Positions 16,999 through 26,246 of a DNA stretch of 64,000 nucleotides are shown here, in pieces. A program made the translations under genes and the position numbers. Within the stretch, counting starts at the first letter, position 1, and each line of letters starts with the position of its first letter. The notes under the pieces were generated by a model, which saw only the letters and a program-made list of their open reading frames with translations, was not told the DNA's origin and searched no databases. This DNA comes from Pelagibacteraceae bacterium AG-404-N13 (GTDB lineage Bacteria; Pseudomonadota; Alphaproteobacteria; Pelagibacterales; Pelagibacteraceae): assembly GCA_003216255.1 (NCBI GenBank), contig QCJD01000005.1:16315-80314 (forward strand), in the 5' to 3' direction.

Positions 16999-18055
16999 GA
17001 TTGTAAAAAGAGATCAGCCTTCAAGAGCCATTTTTTTTCTCACACCTGTTTTAGCAATTTTTCTTACATTGGTTGCCGGAGGTTTAATTTTTTATATTTT
17101 AGGATTTAAACCTTTTGAAGCTCTAAAGTTTTTTTTCATAGTTCCAATTGCAGATAAATATGGTTTCAGTGAATTACTCTTAAAAGCTACACCACTTTGC
17201 CTGATAGCAATTGGTTTATCATTTTGTTTTAAAAGTAATAATTGGAATATTGGAGCTGAAGGTCAATTAACTTTTGGAGCTATAGTTTCGGGAGGAGTTG
17301 CTTTATTATTTTACGATCAAGAGGGATTTTATATTCTTCCAATAGTAATATTAGCTGGTGCAATAGGTGGTATGCTTTATGCATCAATTCCTGCAATCTT
17401 AAAAACTTATTTTAATACAAACGAAATATTAGTTAGTCTTATGTTGGTATATGTTTCAAAATTAATTTTAGACTATCTTGTTGTTGGACCTTGGAGTAAT
17501 CCAGAGGGATTTAATTTTCCAGAAACTAGACAATTTAGTGAATCTGCAAGGCTTCCTTTGTTGTTTGAGGGTTTAAGAATCCATGCTGGAATATTTTTAG
17601 CTTTAGCTGCAGTAGTTATAAGTTGGTTTATTTTTTATAAAACATATTTAGGATTTCAAATGAAAGTTTCGGGTTTCAGTTTGAAAACAGCAAAATATGC
17701 TGGATACAAAGGTAAAAAAATGATTATCCTAGTTTTTTTAATAAGTGGTGCTTGCGCAGGTCTTGCGGGTGTTGGGGAAATAACTGGACCTATAGGGCAA
17801 CTTCATAGAGAAATATCTCCAGATTATGGATTTACTGCAATAATTGTAGCATTTTTAGGTCGTCTAAATCCTGTTGGAATAATTTTTGCATCATTAGTCG
17901 TTGCAATAACTTATTTAGGTGCAGAAACAGCTCAAATATTTATGCAAATACCAAAATATACAGGTCAAGTTTTTCAAGGGATGATTTTATTTTTTCTTCT
18001 TGCATCTGACTATTTATTATTTTTCAAAATTAAATTTATAGGTTCAAAAAAATGA
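16991..18055 (+). CDS. Nucleoside/purine ABC transporter permease 1
   Basis: A 354-residue inner-membrane permease of the BPD_transp_2 (LivH/RbsC-like) family with about nine hydrophobic segments. The conserved NWNIGAEGQLTFGA motif is near residue 80 and the SGACAGLAGVGEITG segment near residue 255. The start is a TTG at 16991, supported by a GGAGGAG ribosome binding site just upstream inside the end of the ATPase gene; no ATG fits. It is one of two unlike permeases, as in the Bmp/Yuf/Nup nucleoside importers. Confidence 0.91.
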   Translation: MIKIVKRDQPSRAIFFLTPVLAIFLTLVAGGLIFYILGFKPFEALKFFFIVPIADKYGFSELLLKATPLCLIAIGLSFCFKSNNWNIGAEGQLTFGAIVSGGVALLFYDQEGFYILPIVILAGAIGGMLYASIPAILKTYFNTNEILVSLMLVYVSKLILDYLVVGPWSNPEGFNFPETRQFSESARLPLLFEGLRIHAGIFLALAAVVISWFIFYKTYLGFQMKVSGFSLKTAKYAGYKGKKMIILVFLISGACAGLAGVGEITGPIGQLHREISPDYGFTAIIVAFLGRLNPVGIIFASLVVAITYLGAETAQIFMQIPKYTGQVFQGMILFFLLASDYLLFFKIKFIGSKK

Positions 18056-18984
18056 TCGTAGATATAAATTTTATTGGACTAATAATTACATCCATAATGG
18101 CATCTGCAGTGCCTTTAATTTTAGCTTCTTGTGGAGAACTTATTACAGAAAGATCAGGAGTCCTAAATCTTGGTGTTGAAGGAATGATGATCATTGGAGC
18201 TATTTCGGGCTTCGCACTAATGATTGTTACTGGAAGTTTGGTTATAGCAGTCTTTGGTGCAATGTTAGCAGGGGTTTTAATTTCCACAATTTTTGCATTT
18301 CTTACACAAACATTAATTACAAATCACGTAGCTACCGGTTTAGCACTTACTATATTTGGGATTGGAATATCTGCGATGATTGGAAAAAACTTTGTTGGTA
18401 TTCCTGGAAAAGATTTTCCTATTTTATTTGAAAGCTTTAAGGATGCTATACCTTTTTTAAGCCCGATATTATTTGGACATTCAATTGTATTTTATTTTGC
18501 TTTTGCTTTGCCTTTTTTAACAAACTATTTTTTAAAAAAAACAAAAATAGGATTGATTGTAAGAGCTGTTGGGGACTCGCCTGACTCAGCGTCAAACCAA
18601 GGAATAAATGTTAGATTGGTTCGTTACTTATGTATTCTTTATGGAGGTGCAATGTGTGGTCTTGCCGGTGCATATTTATCAATGATATATACACCACAAT
18701 GGATTGAAAATATGACTGGTGGAAGAGGTTGGATTGCATTAGCCCTAGTAGTATTCTCCACATGGAACCCAATAAAAATTTTAGTTGGTGCAATGATATT
18801 TGGGGGTTTAACAATAATTCAATTCCACATGCAAGCAGTTGGCGTAAGAATACCGGTACAATTTTTAACAGCACTTCCTTATATTGTTACAATAATAGTA
18901 TTAGTTGTAATTTCTCGTGACAGTAGAAAAATAAGACTAAGCACTCCCAGTTCCTTAGGTAAATCATTTTATAAAGACAATTAA
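18052..18984 (+). CDS. Nucleoside/purine ABC transporter permease 2
   Basis: A 310-residue partner permease. It starts with ATG overlapping the stop of permease 1 (ATGA). The motif LTERSGVLNLGVEG (here ELITERSGVLNLGVEGMM) near residue 35 is the hallmark of the second subunit of BMP-linked importers. About eight membrane helices are visible, and the conserved RAVGDSPDSASNQGINV loop is near residue 170. It forms the channel together with permease 1. An AT-rich 77-base gap follows before the binding-protein gene and may contain a second promoter, but I see no clear one. Confidence 0.92.
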   Translation: MIVDINFIGLIITSIMASAVPLILASCGELITERSGVLNLGVEGMMIIGAISGFALMIVTGSLVIAVFGAMLAGVLISTIFAFLTQTLITNHVATGLALTIFGIGISAMIGKNFVGIPGKDFPILFESFKDAIPFLSPILFGHSIVFYFAFALPFLTNYFLKKTKIGLIVRAVGDSPDSASNQGINVRLVRYLCILYGGAMCGLAGAYLSMIYTPQWIENMTGGRGWIALALVVFSTWNPIKILVGAMIFGGLTIIQFHMQAVGVRIPVQFLTALPYIVTIIVLVVISRDSRKIRLSTPSSLGKSFYKDN

Positions 18985-19061
18985 TTAAAAAATAATTATT
19001 TTTTTTTAAATAATTTACTTTAGATTTGATTTTTAAAATAATTAGAAGGGAATATAAATTT

Positions 19062-20132
19062 ATGCATAAAATATTTATTCGTTCTTTGGTCTCTTCTTTA
19101 GTTTTCTTGTTTACATTAACTGTGTCTGCTGTTGCAAAAGATGTAAAAGCAGCATTTGTTTACATTGGTCCAACTGGTGACCATGGATGGACATATCAGC
19201 ATGATGTAGGAAGAAAAGCTGTTGAAGATGCCGGATTTAAAACAACCTATGTAGAAGGTGTTCCAGAAAGTGCTGATGCTGAAAGAGTTCTTAGACAATT
19301 AGCAAATTCTGGTCATGACATTATTTTTACAACTAGCTTTGGATATATGAATCCAACAAACAAAGTTGCAAAAGAGTTTCCTAATGTAAAATTTGAACAC
19401 GCTACTGGATATAAAAGAGAACATGCAAATGTTTCAACATATGCAGCTAGATTCTACGAAGGTAGAACAATCTTAGGTACGATAGCTGGTTCTATGACAA
19501 AGTCTAATGTAATTGGATATGTAGCTTCTTTTCCAATTCCAGAAGTGATTAGAGGTATCAATTCATTTACTTTAGCGGCACAAAAAGTAAATCCAAACAT
19601 CAAAACAAAAATTGTTTGGGCTTTTACATGGTATGATCCAGGTAAGGAAGCTGAAGCAGCTAAAGCATTAATTGATCAAGGTGCAGATATTATTGCTCAA
19701 CATACCGATAGTACTGCCATAGTTCAAATTGCTGAAAAAGCAGGAATTTTTGCTTTTGGACAAGCTAGCGATATGGACAAATTTGCTCCTAAAGCTGTAT
19801 TGACTTCAGTCGAAAACAATTGGGGTCCTTATTATGTTGATCGGGTTAAAGCTGTAGCAAATGGAACATGGGATCAAAAAGATACTTGGCATGGTATAGG
19901 TGATGGTATGGTAGTTATTTCAGATCTAGATAATTCTATCCCAGCTGACGTAAGAGCTAAAGTTAATCAACTCGAGAAAGATTTAGCATCAGGTAAAGTT
20001 CATTCTTTCACTGGACCAATTTATGACCAACAAGGTAATTTAATGGTAGCTGAAGGTCAAACTGCTGACGATGGAATGTTAGCAGGAATGATGACTTATG
20101 TAAAAGGTGTTGAGGGAGATATACCTAAATAA
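19062..20132 (+). CDS. BMP-family substrate-binding lipoprotein-like periplasmic protein
   Basis: A 356-residue periplasmic binding protein of the BmpA/Med family (purine nucleoside or base receptor). The signal peptide covers residues 1-25, with cleavage probably after AVA and before KDVK. There is no lipobox Cys, so it is likely soluble. Family motifs AAFVYIGPTGDHGWTYQHD at the start and ADIIAQHTDSTAIVQIAE in the middle are intact. The chosen ATG at 19062 has an AGAAGGG ribosome binding site 12 bases upstream; an upstream TTG would add 12 residues before the signal peptide and is rejected. A strong terminator follows. Confidence 0.92.
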   Translation: MHKIFIRSLVSSLVFLFTLTVSAVAKDVKAAFVYIGPTGDHGWTYQHDVGRKAVEDAGFKTTYVEGVPESADAERVLRQLANSGHDIIFTTSFGYMNPTNKVAKEFPNVKFEHATGYKREHANVSTYAARFYEGRTILGTIAGSMTKSNVIGYVASFPIPEVIRGINSFTLAAQKVNPNIKTKIVWAFTWYDPGKEAEAAKALIDQGADIIAQHTDSTAIVQIAEKAGIFAFGQASDMDKFAPKAVLTSVENNWGPYYVDRVKAVANGTWDQKDTWHGIGDGMVVISDLDNSIPADVRAKVNQLEKDLASGKVHSFTGPIYDQQGNLMVAEGQTADDGMLAGMMTYVKGVEGDIPK

Positions 20133-20157
20133 TTTTTACAAAATAAATCTAAAATTT

Positions 20158-20187
20158 AAAAGGCCGGTTTAAAAACTGGCCTTTTTT
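20158..20187. terminator. Bidirectional terminator between the transporter and the phosphoribosyltransferase
   Basis: AAAGGCCGGTT and AACTGGCCTTT form a stem of about 11 pairs with one G-T wobble and a short A-rich loop, flanked by A and T runs. It ends the plus-strand ABC operon. On the minus strand it overlaps the stop codon of the purine phosphoribosyltransferase gene and could end that transcript too. Confidence 0.9.
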
Positions 20188-20710
20188 ATTTCTGATGTCT
20201 TTTTTTTATTTCTTCAACTCTTAATTCTTCGTAAATTTCAAAAGGCTGGACAATCCAAGGATTATCTGGAAGCCTATTGGCACAAAAGTCTGGCTCAAAA
20301 GTTGATTTCTTTTTTTTAAATAAAGTTGCAGTCTTAATTTCTTCTATCTTATCTTTAATTGGTTCATATTTTTTTAACCAGTCTATACTTTTATTAAATG
20401 TAATTCCTGTATCTGATAAATCATCACATAAAAGTATTTTTCCTCCCATATTAGGTGCGATTGAGCTCATTTCTCTAGAGAATACAATGTCACCCTGTTC
20501 ATCTTCTACTCCTTTTCCGCTATAAGATTCAACTGCAAGGTATGCGCATTTTAATTTAAAAATTCTACTTAGGACATCAATCATTGGTGCCGCTCCTCGC
20601 ATAATGCCAATTAATATTGTGGGCTTATAACCACTATCATGAATTTGAATTGCTAGTTTTTCAACTGTCTTATTATATTCATCCCAGCTGAGAATTAATT
20701 TTTCAGACAT
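20186..20710 (-). CDS. Purine phosphoribosyltransferase (xanthine/guanine or hypoxanthine type)
   Basis: A 174-residue type I phosphoribosyltransferase. The PRPP-binding motif ILLCDDLSDTGITF lies near residue 92, and the GIMRGAAPMIDVLSR loop near residue 36 contacts pyrophosphate. It joins a free purine base to PRPP to give the nucleotide. Length and motif pattern resemble Gpt/XGPRT. It is first-to-last in a minus-strand run with puuD, guaD and xdhBA, so the cell can either salvage or oxidise imported bases. Which base it prefers cannot be read from the sequence. Confidence 0.85.
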   Translation of the reverse strand: MSEKLILSWDEYNKTVEKLAIQIHDSGYKPTILIGIMRGAAPMIDVLSRIFKLKCAYLAVESYSGKGVEDEQGDIVFSREMSSIAPNMGGKILLCDDLSDTGITFNKSIDWLKKYEPIKDKIEEIKTATLFKKKKSTFEPDFCANRLPDNPWIVQPFEIYEELRVEEIKKRHQK

Positions 20711-20725
20711 AATTTTTTTTATTAA

Positions 20726-21634
20726 TTATTTAAATAATAAAACTAAAACTGCAAGAACGATAAGTGCTATTATTGAAGAAATTAAAATATACAACCTATG
20801 AATGTTTCTTCCTCTTAAATTAAAATAATGTCTCGCTACCCCAGAAATTACAGCTATTGCACATAATATTAACCAATTATATTGGTGATAAACTAAAAAG
20901 CTAGAATGCCCAGAAAGCATTATAAACAATACTAAAAAAGTTGAATAATTATTATGAATTGATCTTTGTTTAGCTGCTAGGGATAGACTCATATCGAATT
21001 TTTCACCTCTTTCGCTACTACTAATTATATTCATTTGATTAGGTATAATTATCGTAAAAACATTACCAAACATATTGGTGCCTATAATTAATCCAACACT
21101 TAAAATTGCAAATTTTGGTCCAAATAATTTAGTCAGACCAAAAGAAACCAGTGCCAGTAAAATGATTGCTGTGGAAATAAATAATATATTATTTTCAATT
21201 AATTTAGATTTACACAAAAGATCATAAACAAACCAAGAAACAATTAATGATAAAAGCGAGATAATAATGGCATAACTAGGAGGTATTAACAAAACGCGTT
21301 TATCAACCATTAATACACCAGCGTTATAATAATAAATTACAACTAAGAGCAACATTCCAGTTATAAAAGTTAAGTAACTTTGCCACTTAAAGATTACTAA
21401 TCTGTTTAAATAATCCTGAGGTGGTGATGTTTTTAACCTTGATAATTTATAAAAAAAACCAGAATGCATCAGATATCCTTCACCATCGATATCTTCGCTT
21501 GTTATATTTTTATTTAAATTGTTGTCTAAGTAATTAAATAAAAAGCTATTACCTACCCACAATATTGCAAATAATACATGGCCCCATCTTAAAATAACTT
21601 CTAGCCATTTGATTGTATAAGGTAAAAATTCCAT
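20726..21634 (-). CDS. puuD: Membrane urate oxidase PuuD, without the cytochrome domain
   Basis: A 302-residue integral membrane protein with about eight hydrophobic helices and the opening GHVLFAILWVGNSFLFNYLDN typical of the DUF989 part of PuuD. PuuD oxidises urate to 5-hydroxyisourate and passes electrons to cytochrome c instead of making peroxide. Usual PuuD proteins continue into a C-terminal cytochrome c domain with CxxCH. This one stops after the last helix (LIVLAVLVLLFK) and has no CxxCH. A separate small cytochrome c at 26772-27101 in the same locus is the likely electron acceptor. It is one base from guaD. Confidence 0.88.
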   Translation of the reverse strand: MEFLPYTIKWLEVILRWGHVLFAILWVGNSFLFNYLDNNLNKNITSEDIDGEGYLMHSGFFYKLSRLKTSPPQDYLNRLVIFKWQSYLTFITGMLLLVVIYYYNAGVLMVDKRVLLIPPSYAIIISLLSLIVSWFVYDLLCKSKLIENNILFISTAIILLALVSFGLTKLFGPKFAILSVGLIIGTNMFGNVFTIIIPNQMNIISSSERGEKFDMSLSLAAKQRSIHNNYSTFLVLFIMLSGHSSFLVYHQYNWLILCAIAVISGVARHYFNLRGRNIHRLYILISSIIALIVLAVLVLLFK

Positions 21635-22105
21635 TTAATATTTTATTTTGTCTACTTTTTTATCCCAAATCTCAAATGCTTTTAAAGCTTCATCTCTAAG
21701 CATTTGTGTCATTTTAATTTTTCTATCATCTATTTTTTTTGGAATCTCTAAATAAATAAATGAGTCATCAAAGTCTATCTTTTTTGCATCTTCTCTAGTA
21801 TTTGCGTAATATATTTTGTCTAATCTTGACCAATAAATTGCAGAAAGACACATTGGACAAGGTTCACAAGAAGTATAAATCTCACAACCCGATAGATCAA
21901 AAGTGTTTAGTTTTTTACAAGCTTCCCGAATTGCTACAATTTCTCCATGAGCAGTTGGATCATTTGAAGAAGTCACTTTATTTGAACCTTCTGCAATAAT
22001 CTTGCTATCCTTAACTATGACGCTTCCAAAGGGTCCACCAATAGTGTTTGCACTATTTATGGACAGTTCAATGGCTTTTGCCATAAATTTATTTTTATCT
22101 TCCAT
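21635..22105 (-). CDS. guaD: Guanine deaminase, GuaD (CDA-fold) type
   Basis: A 156-residue zinc enzyme converting guanine to xanthine, the same length as Bacillus GuaD. Zinc and catalytic residues are His 53, Glu 55 (TAHGE), Cys 83 and Cys 86 (CEPCPMC). The GuaD-specific parts NDPTAHGE and the FDDSFIYLEI segment near residue 125 support this call over cytidine or tRNA-adenosine deaminase. Its start overlaps the end of xdhB by 11 bases and its end abuts puuD, so the enzymes for guanine to 5-hydroxyisourate are made from one transcript. Confidence 0.92.
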   Translation of the reverse strand: MEDKNKFMAKAIELSINSANTIGGPFGSVIVKDSKIIAEGSNKVTSSNDPTAHGEIVAIREACKKLNTFDLSGCEIYTSCEPCPMCLSAIYWSRLDKIYYANTREDAKKIDFDDSFIYLEIPKKIDDRKIKMTQMLRDEALKAFEIWDKKVDKIKY

Positions 22106-24410
22106 TTTGATTTTTTATTTTATTTTTAATTTTATTAATACTCATTAAAATTCTTTCAGCAGTTGCTGGTGCATTCAGTTCTGGTACAATCTGATAATTT
22201 CCAATTGAAGCGACTGCATCTTTAATTGCATAAAAAACACTCATAGCTAGCATTAAAGGAGGTTCACCAGTTGTCTTTGCTTTATTAACAACTTTTTCTT
22301 TATTAAATCCTTTCTTAAAAATTTCTACATTAAATTTTTTTGGGATATCGCTTACTGCAGGTATTTTATATGTTGATGGAGAAAAAGTTGTAATTTGCCC
22401 ATTTGATTTCCAATTAAGTTCCTCAATAGTCAACCAACCTTGTCCTTGTACAAAACCACCTTCTATTTGACCTAATTCAAGTGCTGGATTTATTGGTTTT
22501 CCAGCATCATGTAAAATATCTACTCTTTCTAAAACATTTTCGCCAGTCAAAGTATCTACAGTTACTTCTGATACGGCTGCGCCATAACAAAAATAATAAA
22601 AGGGTCTTCCTCTAAATTTTTTTTTATCAAAATTAATTTTTGGTGTTGAATAAAAACCTGAAGAAGAAAGTGAAATTCTATTTAAATATGCCTCTTGGAT
22701 TATACTTTTAAATTCAAATTGCCTATTTCCAAATATTATATGTTGATCTTTATACACTGCTTCTTGGTTGTAGATTTTATATTTTTTCTTGATAAATTTT
22801 TCTAAATTTAATTTAATTTTTTTTACTGCGTTTAATGCTGCGGCTCCATTAAGATCTGTAGTTGATGAAGCAGCGCTAGCTGAAGTATTTGGAACTTTAG
22901 ATGTGTTCGTTGAAGAAATGTGAACTAAATTATAAGGTAATCCAAAAGAATTTGCTACTAATTGGGCTATTTTTGTGTGAGTTCCTTGGCCCATTTCTAT
23001 ACCCCCATGGTTCAAATACACACTTCCGTCTGTGTAAATGTGGACCAAAGCTCCGGCTTGGTTTAAATGAATTGTTGTAAATGAAATACCAAATTTTACT
23101 GGTGTAATTGCTATACCTTTTTTTTTAAATTTATTTTTTTCATTAAATTTTCTAATATCTAAATATCTTTTCTTATAATTAGATTTATTTTCTAAATTTT
23201 TAAATATTTCATTAATAACATTATCCTCAATAGTCATCCCATAATGGGTTACGTTTTTTTTTTCTTTTTGATAAAAATTATTTTTTCTAATCTCCATTGG
23301 ATCTTTTTTTAAGTACCTTGAAATGTTATCTATAATATTTTCAATAGCCATCATTCCTTGATTTCCTCCAAATCCTCTAAATGCGGTTGAAGTTGGAATA
23401 TTTGTCCTACATAGATTGTTTATTACTTCAATATCTGAAATATAATATGCGTTATCTATATGAAGCAAAGCTCTTTCATTTATTGCTGCTGATAAATCTG
23501 GTGACATTCCACAATTTGAAGATAGGTTTATTTTTAATCCTTCAATAATTCCATCGTCATTAAATCCAACTTCATACTGAGATAAAAATTCATGCCTTTT
23601 ACCAGTTAGTATTATATCATCATCTCTATCTAATCTTAATTTGACAGGCTTACCTGATTTTTTGGCTAAGAGCGCACAAATACAAGCTGTCATAAAATTT
23701 GTTTCTTTTCCTCCAAACCCGCCTCCAATTCTTCTTACCTCAACACTAATTGAATTACTTTTTTGACCAAACATTTTAGCAATTAATTGTTGTGTCTCTG
23801 AAGGATGTTGAGTTGAGCTATAAACCAAAAAATTATCATCCTCTTTAGGAATAACAAAAGCTGCCTGACCCTCTAAATAAAAGTGCTCTTGGCTTCCTGT
23901 TGTAAAATTTCCTTTTATATAATTTTTTGAATTTTTTATTTTTTTTGAGGGGTTTCCTTTTTTAATTTTTCTAGGTTTAAACAAAAACTGTTTTTTATTT
24001 AAAGCATCTTTTATTGTAATCACCGGTTTTAAATCTTTATAAGTGACTTTAGCTTTTAAAACTGCTTTTCTAGCAAGTTCAGTAGTTGTAGCGGCTACAG
24101 CAAATAATGGTTGGCCGTAAAATTCAACTTTTTTTTTTGGAAATATAGGGTCGCCATCAAAGACTGGGCCTACATCATTCCTACCAGGGATGTCACTTTG
24201 AGTAACTATTGATATAACACCTTCGCTTTTTTGGACTTCAGTTAAGTCTATTTTTTTAATTATTGCATGGGCTTTTTTGCTTAAACCAATAGCTCCATGG
24301 ATTGTATTTTTAGGCTCATTTATATCATCAGTATACTCTGCATATCCACTTACATGTTTGTAAGCACTATCGTGGGGTCTTATTTCCTCAACATATGTCT
24401 CTTTACTCAT
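22095..24410 (-). CDS. xdhB: Xanthine dehydrogenase, molybdenum subunit
   Basis: A 771-residue molybdopterin subunit that oxidises hypoxanthine and xanthine to urate. The N-terminal hammerhead domain (HVSGYAEYTDDI) is followed by the cofactor domain with GGGFGGKETNFMTA near residue 235, the RTNIPTSTAFRGFGG segment near residue 340 and GGIEMGQGTHTKIAQ near residue 475. The catalytic Glu lies in TTGEPPLMLAMSVF near residue 730. The length fits bacterial XdhB (about 775). It directly abuts xdhA upstream and overlaps guaD. The molybdenum-insertion chaperone XdhC is not in the window. Confidence 0.96.
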   Translation of the reverse strand: MSKETYVEEIRPHDSAYKHVSGYAEYTDDINEPKNTIHGAIGLSKKAHAIIKKIDLTEVQKSEGVISIVTQSDIPGRNDVGPVFDGDPIFPKKKVEFYGQPLFAVAATTTELARKAVLKAKVTYKDLKPVITIKDALNKKQFLFKPRKIKKGNPSKKIKNSKNYIKGNFTTGSQEHFYLEGQAAFVIPKEDDNFLVYSSTQHPSETQQLIAKMFGQKSNSISVEVRRIGGGFGGKETNFMTACICALLAKKSGKPVKLRLDRDDDIILTGKRHEFLSQYEVGFNDDGIIEGLKINLSSNCGMSPDLSAAINERALLHIDNAYYISDIEVINNLCRTNIPTSTAFRGFGGNQGMMAIENIIDNISRYLKKDPMEIRKNNFYQKEKKNVTHYGMTIEDNVINEIFKNLENKSNYKKRYLDIRKFNEKNKFKKKGIAITPVKFGISFTTIHLNQAGALVHIYTDGSVYLNHGGIEMGQGTHTKIAQLVANSFGLPYNLVHISSTNTSKVPNTSASAASSTTDLNGAAALNAVKKIKLNLEKFIKKKYKIYNQEAVYKDQHIIFGNRQFEFKSIIQEAYLNRISLSSSGFYSTPKINFDKKKFRGRPFYYFCYGAAVSEVTVDTLTGENVLERVDILHDAGKPINPALELGQIEGGFVQGQGWLTIEELNWKSNGQITTFSPSTYKIPAVSDIPKKFNVEIFKKGFNKEKVVNKAKTTGEPPLMLAMSVFYAIKDAVASIGNYQIVPELNAPATAERILMSINKIKNKIKNQNGR

Positions 24411-25847
24411 TTAATTAACTCTTGTTAACTTATTTGAATTTATTTCTATAAAACACTTCATCAATAAGTTTTTTGCTATCTCTAACCTGTACTCTTTACT
24501 TGCTCTCATATCCCCAATAGGACTTAGATCTTTCTCTAGATAATTTTTGGCTTTATCAAAAGTATTGATTGTAAGGGGCTTATTTTTAAGAATTTTCTCA
24601 CAGGCTTTAGCTCTTTTTGGCACAGCCGCCATCCCACCAAAAGCAATAAATGCCTCTTTAATTTTATTTTTATTAATTTCAAAATTAAAAGATCCACAAA
24701 CAGACGAGATATCATCATCAAACCTTTTTGATACCTTAAATGCTTTAAAAATATTTTTTTTAAATAATGGTATTTTTATTGAACGTATAAATTCATTCTT
24801 TTTTAACTTAGTTTTTCTATAATCAATAAAAAAATTGTTTATTGGTAGAACTTTTTTTTGATTAAAGCTCTCAATTAAAACTTCTGCATTTAAAGATAAT
24901 AAGATTGGTAATGTATCACCTATGGGTGATGCAGTTGCAATATTGCCACCTATAGTCCCTACATTTCTAATCTGAACAGAACCATATCTCTTAAGAACTG
25001 AATAAAAATCTGGATAGTATTTTTTAATCTCATCTTCAAATTTTATTAATGGAGTGGCAGCTCCAATCTCCATATAGTTTTTATTTACCTTTATAAAATC
25101 TAATTCTTTTATTTCTTTTAAGTCAATTATTGATAGAATATCTTTTCTTTCTTTTGTGACCTTTAAAGATAAGTCTGTACCACCAGCAAGAAAATTGAAT
25201 TTTGAATTATTTTTAATTATATTTTTTAAGTCTTTTATATTTTTAGGTGAAAAGTAAACTTTATCATCTTTTTTAATGTAAATATTTTTTGATTTTATTT
25301 TTTTTAATAATTTTATAATTTTATTTTCATTTTTACTAAATTCATCTTTCCTATTTATCTTATTTAAACTTTTTGCAGCATCAATAATAGGTCTATACCC
25401 TGTGCAACGACATAAGTTTCCAGATATTGATTCTGTTATTAATTCATTATTAAAAGATTTGTTGTTTTTAAACATTGAAAATAAAGACATCACAAATCCT
25501 GGTGTACAAAAACCACATTGTGAACCATGAAATCTTACCATCGCATCTTGAACTGGATGAAGCTTTCCATCTTTAGAAACCAAATCCTCTACAATCAAAA
25601 GTTGTTTTCCATTCAAAGATGGTACAAAAGAAATACAGGAGTTAATTGAATTATATTTAATTTTATTATTAATCAATTCACCCAATACAATAGTACATGC
25701 ACCACATCCACCTTCTGAGCAGCCCTCTTTAGTTCCAGTTTTTTTTAATTCAGTTCTTATATAATTTAGAATTGTTTGATTTGGATCTGGGTTTTTAATT
25801 TCTAAAATCTTATCATTTAATAAAAATTTTACTGAATTTGATATCAC
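24411..25847 (-). CDS. xdhA: Xanthine dehydrogenase, FeS/FAD subunit
   Basis: A 478-residue subunit carrying two [2Fe-2S] clusters and FAD, moving electrons from the molybdenum site to NAD. Cluster ligands are seen in GCSEGGCGACTIV (near residue 42), CGFCTPG (near 112) and CRCTGYRP (near 147). A lysine-rich linker leads to the FAD domain with FLAGGTDLSLKV and TIGGNIATASPIGDTLP. The length fits bacterial XdhA. It abuts uraH upstream and xdhB downstream, consistent with one operon uraH-xdhA-xdhB-guaD-puuD-phosphoribosyltransferase. Confidence 0.96.
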   Translation of the reverse strand: MISNSVKFLLNDKILEIKNPDPNQTILNYIRTELKKTGTKEGCSEGGCGACTIVLGELINNKIKYNSINSCISFVPSLNGKQLLIVEDLVSKDGKLHPVQDAMVRFHGSQCGFCTPGFVMSLFSMFKNNKSFNNELITESISGNLCRCTGYRPIIDAAKSLNKINRKDEFSKNENKIIKLLKKIKSKNIYIKKDDKVYFSPKNIKDLKNIIKNNSKFNFLAGGTDLSLKVTKERKDILSIIDLKEIKELDFIKVNKNYMEIGAATPLIKFEDEIKKYYPDFYSVLKRYGSVQIRNVGTIGGNIATASPIGDTLPILLSLNAEVLIESFNQKKVLPINNFFIDYRKTKLKKNEFIRSIKIPLFKKNIFKAFKVSKRFDDDISSVCGSFNFEINKNKIKEAFIAFGGMAAVPKRAKACEKILKNKPLTINTFDKAKNYLEKDLSPIGDMRASKEYRLEIAKNLLMKCFIEINSNKLTRVN

Positions 25848-26198
25848 TTAACTTCCTCTATAAGTAGAATAACTCCATGGAGAAACTAATAAAGGTACAT
25901 GATAGTGCTGCGTGGGATCTGAAATACCAAATCTTATAATTACATCATCTAAGAATGGTACATCACTAGCTGATGATATATTTTTAAAATAATCGCCAAT
26001 ATAAAAAATTAATTCATATTTGCCCTTAACAAACTTCTCTCCCTCTATTAATGGTGAGTTTGCTCTTCCATCATCATTAAGTTTTATTGAATTTATTTTT
26101 TTTCTTTCAGAATTATTTATATGAAATAATTCAACTAAAATACCCTTGCCAGGTTTACCAGAATATACATCTAAAACATGAGTTGTGAGCTTTGTCAT
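25848..26198 (-). CDS. uraH: 5-Hydroxyisourate hydrolase (transthyretin-like)
   Basis: A 116-residue enzyme that opens 5-hydroxyisourate to OHCU, the step after urate oxidase. It starts with the family pattern TTHVLDVYSGKPGKGI and ends with the diagnostic YRGS tetrapeptide. The catalytic His and Arg positions (THVLD, GISDPTQHYHVPLL) are present. It is the first gene of the minus-strand xdh operon and is divergent from uraD, with a 48-base gap that must hold both promoters. It has no signal peptide, so it acts in the cytosol. Confidence 0.96.
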   Translation of the reverse strand: MTKLTTHVLDVYSGKPGKGILVELFHINNSERKKINSIKLNDDGRANSPLIEGEKFVKGKYELIFYIGDYFKNISSASDVPFLDDVIIRFGISDPTQHYHVPLLVSPWSYSTYRGS

Positions 26199-26246
26199 AA
26201 AATTATAGTATCATTTAAATTTCAAACTTAAATTATTTAAAGTTAT

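Noticed and set aside
26199-26246. TATAAT box next to the uraH start suggesting a leaderless transcript
   Set aside because: The box at 26202-26207 is so close that transcription would start inside the ATG, and no -35 element lies at a proper distance.
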